DNA from: Pseudomonadota bacterium | Lineage (GTDB): Bacteria > Pseudomonadota > Alphaproteobacteria > SMXQ01 | Assembly: GCA_022562375.1 (NCBI GenBank) | Contig: JADFPK010000079.1 | Span: forward strand, 1 to 7,534 | DNA: 7,534 bases | Direction: 5' to 3' | Shown here: one piece after another, positions 5,457 through 7,534 of the stretch | Position numbering within the stretch: the first letter of the stretch is position 1 | How the letters are laid out: every line of letters starts with the position of its first letter | The notes under the pieces: model-generated | Told to the model about the DNA's origin: nothing | Database searches by the model: none | The model's input: only the letters and a program-made list of their open reading frames with translations | Made by a program: the position numbers and the translations under genes

Positions 5457-7534
5457 ATGAAGAAGGCGACGGTTCCGGTGCTCAAGGATTTGGTGCTGCT
5501 CGGCGGCGGCCACAGCCATATCGCCGTGCTCAAGCGCTTCGGCATGCGGCCCATCCCCGGGGTGCGGCTGACCTTGATCTGCCGGGATACCCACGCGCCC
5601 TATTCGGGCATGCTGCCGGGCCTGATCGCCGGGCATTACGGCTTCGATGACGCCCATATCGACCTCGGGCCGCTGGCCCGCTTCGCCGGCGCCCAGTTCT
5701 TCCATGACGAGGCGATCGGCCTCGATCCGGATAACAAGCGGGTGCTGTGCCGCGACCGCCCGCCGGTGGCCTACGATCTGCTGTCGATCAACATCGGATC
5801 GATCCCCAACACCGCCCAGGTGCCGGGCGCCGCCGAACACGCGGTGGCGGTCAAGCCCATCGACCGCTTCGTCGCCCACTGGCATGATTTGGCCGGGCGG
5901 GTGCTCGGCCGTGAAGACGCGGTCAGGATCGGCGTCGTCGGCGCCGGCGCCGGCGGCGTCGAGCTTCTGCTCAGTGTCCGCCACCGCCTCGGCCAGTTGT
6001 TGGCGCAGGCCGGGCGGGGCGGCGCCGATCCCGAGTATCATCTGATCACCGAATCGGAAGAAATATTGCCGACCCACAATCGGCGGGTGCGCCGCAAGTT
6101 CACCCGCATCCTCTCCCAACGCGGCGTCCATGTGCATACCGGGCATCGGGTGGCGCGGGTCGATGCCGGGCGATTGCATTGCCAGGACGGGTCCGACATC
6201 GCGCTCGATGAGATCCTCTGGGTGACCATGGCGGGCGCGCCGCCGTGGCTCGCGGAGACCGGCCTGGCGCTCGACGATGGCGGTTTCATCCGCGTCGCCG
6301 ATACGCTGCGCTCGGTTTCCCACCCGGACGTGTTCGCCGCCGGCGACGTCGCCTCCGTCGTCGACCATCGGCGCGAGAAGGCCGGCGTCTTCGCCGTCCG
6401 CCAGGGTCCGCCCCTGGCCCGGAACCTGCGGCGCGTCCTCTTGGCCAAGGAACCGAAACCCTTCACCCCCCAGCGCAAGTATCTGAGCCTGATCGGCACC
6501 GGCGACAAATACGCCGTCGCCTCGCGCGCCGGCTGGTCGGTCGAGGGCGGATGGGTATGGCTGTGGAAGGAGTGGATCGACCGGCGCTTCATGCGCAAAT
6601 TCAACGAGCTGCCGGAGATGGAGGAAGCCGAGGAGACCGGGATCGCCAGCGGCCTCGCCGATGCCGAGGTGATCAAGGAGATCTCCAATATCGCCATGCG
6701 CTGCGGCGGCTGCGGCGCCAAGGTCGGCGCCAACGTGCTGGAGCGCGCCCTTGGCCGGCTCCAACCGGTCAAGCGCGACGACGTCCTGATCGGCCTTCAC
6801 CAGCCCGATGACGCCGCCGTCGTCGAGGTGCCGGCCGGCAAGGTCATGGTCCACACCGTCGATTTCTTCCGCTCCTTCATCGACGACGCCTATGTCTTCG
6901 GCCAGGTCGCCGCCAACCATGCGCTCGGCGACATCTTCGCCATGGGCGCCGAGCCCCAATCGGCGCTGGCCATCGCCACCGTGCCTTATGGCATCGAGGC
7001 GAAGGTCGAGGAGGATCTTTCGCAGATGATGGCCGGCGCGCTCAAGGTCCTCGACCGGGCCAACACGGCGCTGGTCGGCGGCCACACCAGCGAGGGGGCG
7101 GAGCTGGCGTTGGGCTTTTCGATCAACGGCCTCGCCGATCGCGACCGGATCATGCGCAAGGGCGGCATGACGCCCGGGGATCGGCTGATCCTCACCAAGG
7201 CGCTCGGCACCGGCACGCTGTTCGCCGCCGACATGCGGCTCAAGGCCAAGGGCCGCTGGATCGAGGGCGCGCTGCGCTCCATGCTGCAATCGAACGAAGA
7301 GGGCGCCCGGTGCCTGTTCGCCAGCGGCGCGACGGCGTGCACCGACGTCACCGGCTTCGGCTTGCTCGGCCATCTGGTGGAGATGATCCGCGCCTCGGGC
7401 GTCGATGTCGCGCTGAAGCTGTCGTCCCTCCCCATCCTCGACGGCGCGCTGGAGACGATGATAAGCGGCATCTTCTCATCGCTGCAGCCCGAGAACGTCC
7501 GCCTGCGCCGGGCGATCCGCGATATCGAAAGCGC
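5457..7534 (+). CDS. selD: Bifunctional FAD/NAD(P)H oxidoreductase-SelD (selenide,water dikinase), 3' end outside window
   Basis: The frame runs open from ATG 5457 to the last base (692 codons); about 40-60 codons of SelD are probably missing. SelD converts selenide, ATP and water to selenophosphate, AMP and phosphate. The N-terminal ~390 residues are an NDH-2-like flavoprotein: FAD-binding GGGHSH at 16-21, an NAD(P)H-binding GAGAGG at 162-167, and FAAGDVA (293-299) contacting the flavin. This is the 'Nterm_to_SelD' type of pyridine-nucleotide-disulfide oxidoreductase. After a linker, the SelD part starts near 410 with RCGGCGAK. Cys419 and Lys422 match the essential Cys17 and Lys20 of E. coli SelD, while E. 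coli Cys19 is Ala here. Further SelD motifs are PDDAAV (Asp451-452), ANHALGDIFAMGA, GGHT (541-544) and DVTGFGLLGHL (630-640). I read no in-frame TGA, so it is a Cys, not a selenocysteine, enzyme. The start is the first ATG after an in-frame stop at 5442, with a modest GAGAAG upstream. The fused domain may supply or handle reduced selenium; its substrate is unproven. Confidence 0.93.
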   Translation, partial: MKKATVPVLKDLVLLGGGHSHIAVLKRFGMRPIPGVRLTLICRDTHAPYSGMLPGLIAGHYGFDDAHIDLGPLARFAGAQFFHDEAIGLDPDNKRVLCRDRPPVAYDLLSINIGSIPNTAQVPGAAEHAVAVKPIDRFVAHWHDLAGRVLGREDAVRIGVVGAGAGGVELLLSVRHRLGQLLAQAGRGGADPEYHLITESEEILPTHNRRVRRKFTRILSQRGVHVHTGHRVARVDAGRLHCQDGSDIALDEILWVTMAGAPPWLAETGLALDDGGFIRVADTLRSVSHPDVFAAGDVASVVDHRREKAGVFAVRQGPPLARNLRRVLLAKEPKPFTPQRKYLSLIGTGDKYAVASRAGWSVEGGWVWLWKEWIDRRFMRKFNELPEMEEAEETGIASGLADAEVIKEISNIAMRCGGCGAKVGANVLERALGRLQPVKRDDVLIGLHQPDDAAVVEVPAGKVMVHTVDFFRSFIDDAYVFGQVAANHALGDIFAMGAEPQSALAIATVPYGIEAKVEEDLSQMMAGALKVLDRANTALVGGHTSEGAELALGFSINGLADRDRIMRKGGMTPGDRLILTKALGTGTLFAADMRLKAKGRWIEGALRSMLQSNEEGARCLFASGATACTDVTGFGLLGHLVEMIRASGVDVALKLSSLPILDGALETMISGIFSSLQPENVRLRRAIRDIES

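Noticed and set aside
6702..6713. Selenocysteine-containing SelD
   Set aside because: The catalytic position is a TGC cysteine codon, and I read no in-frame TGA between 5457 and 7534.
5409..7373. A 654-codon open frame on the reverse strand
   Set aside because: It lies antisense to the oxidoreductase-SelD fusion, whose forward frame has clear motifs throughout. The reverse translation is low-complexity and rich in Asp, Gly, Ala and Arg, as expected for the mirror of GC-rich coding DNA.
1..7534. tRNA, rRNA, CRISPR array, insertion sequence or phage attachment site
   Set aside because: No cloverleaf, spaced direct repeats, transposase or terminal inverted repeats were recognised on reading both strands. 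The only tandem array is the 15-bp repeat, which has no spacers.

Overview
This is a GC-rich window with strong G/C preference at third codon positions. Signal-peptide-bearing binding proteins, Sel1 and pentapeptide-repeat proteins and the gene style suggest an alphaproteobacterium, possibly of the Rhodospirillales. That placement is an inference; no rRNA or other phylogenetic marker is present.

Layout. Positions 1-327 hold the 3' end of a pentapeptide-repeat protein. Positions 412-1302 encode a GltI-type periplasmic glutamate/aspartate-binding protein with a strong Shine-Dalgarno but no transporter partner genes in view. Positions 1303-1593 are poorly coding, with one doubtful small reverse-strand ORF. 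Positions 1594-2067 (reverse strand) encode a small secreted Sel1-repeat protein. Positions 2068-2413 are a divergent intergenic region with three tandem 15-bp repeats, an AT-rich patch that could be a promoter, and a small leader hairpin.

From 2414 to the window end lies a tight co-directional cluster of four genes. They encode a PhnD-like periplasmic binding protein (2414-3271), a very short ABC ATPase (3275-3925), a double-length permease made of two fused PhnE-like halves (3928-5412), and a bifunctional protein (5457 to beyond the window). In that last protein an FAD/NAD(P)H pyridine-nucleotide oxidoreductase is fused to SelD, selenide,water dikinase. The SelD fusion reads open to the last base of the window.

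How the genes fit together. SelD makes selenophosphate, the selenium donor for selenocysteine and 2-selenouridine, from selenide and ATP. A PhnD/C/E-type transporter in the same run of genes resembles the family that comparative genomics names 'putative selenate ABC transporter'. The reading proposed here is a selenium acquisition-and-activation operon: periplasmic capture of a selenium oxyanion, ATP-driven import, possible redox handling by the fused flavoprotein domain, and activation by SelD. The substrate is inferred from context and not shown by the sequence. The structural oddities (ATPase lacking most of its beta-subdomain, fused permease, fused SelD) make this cluster the most interesting part of the window.
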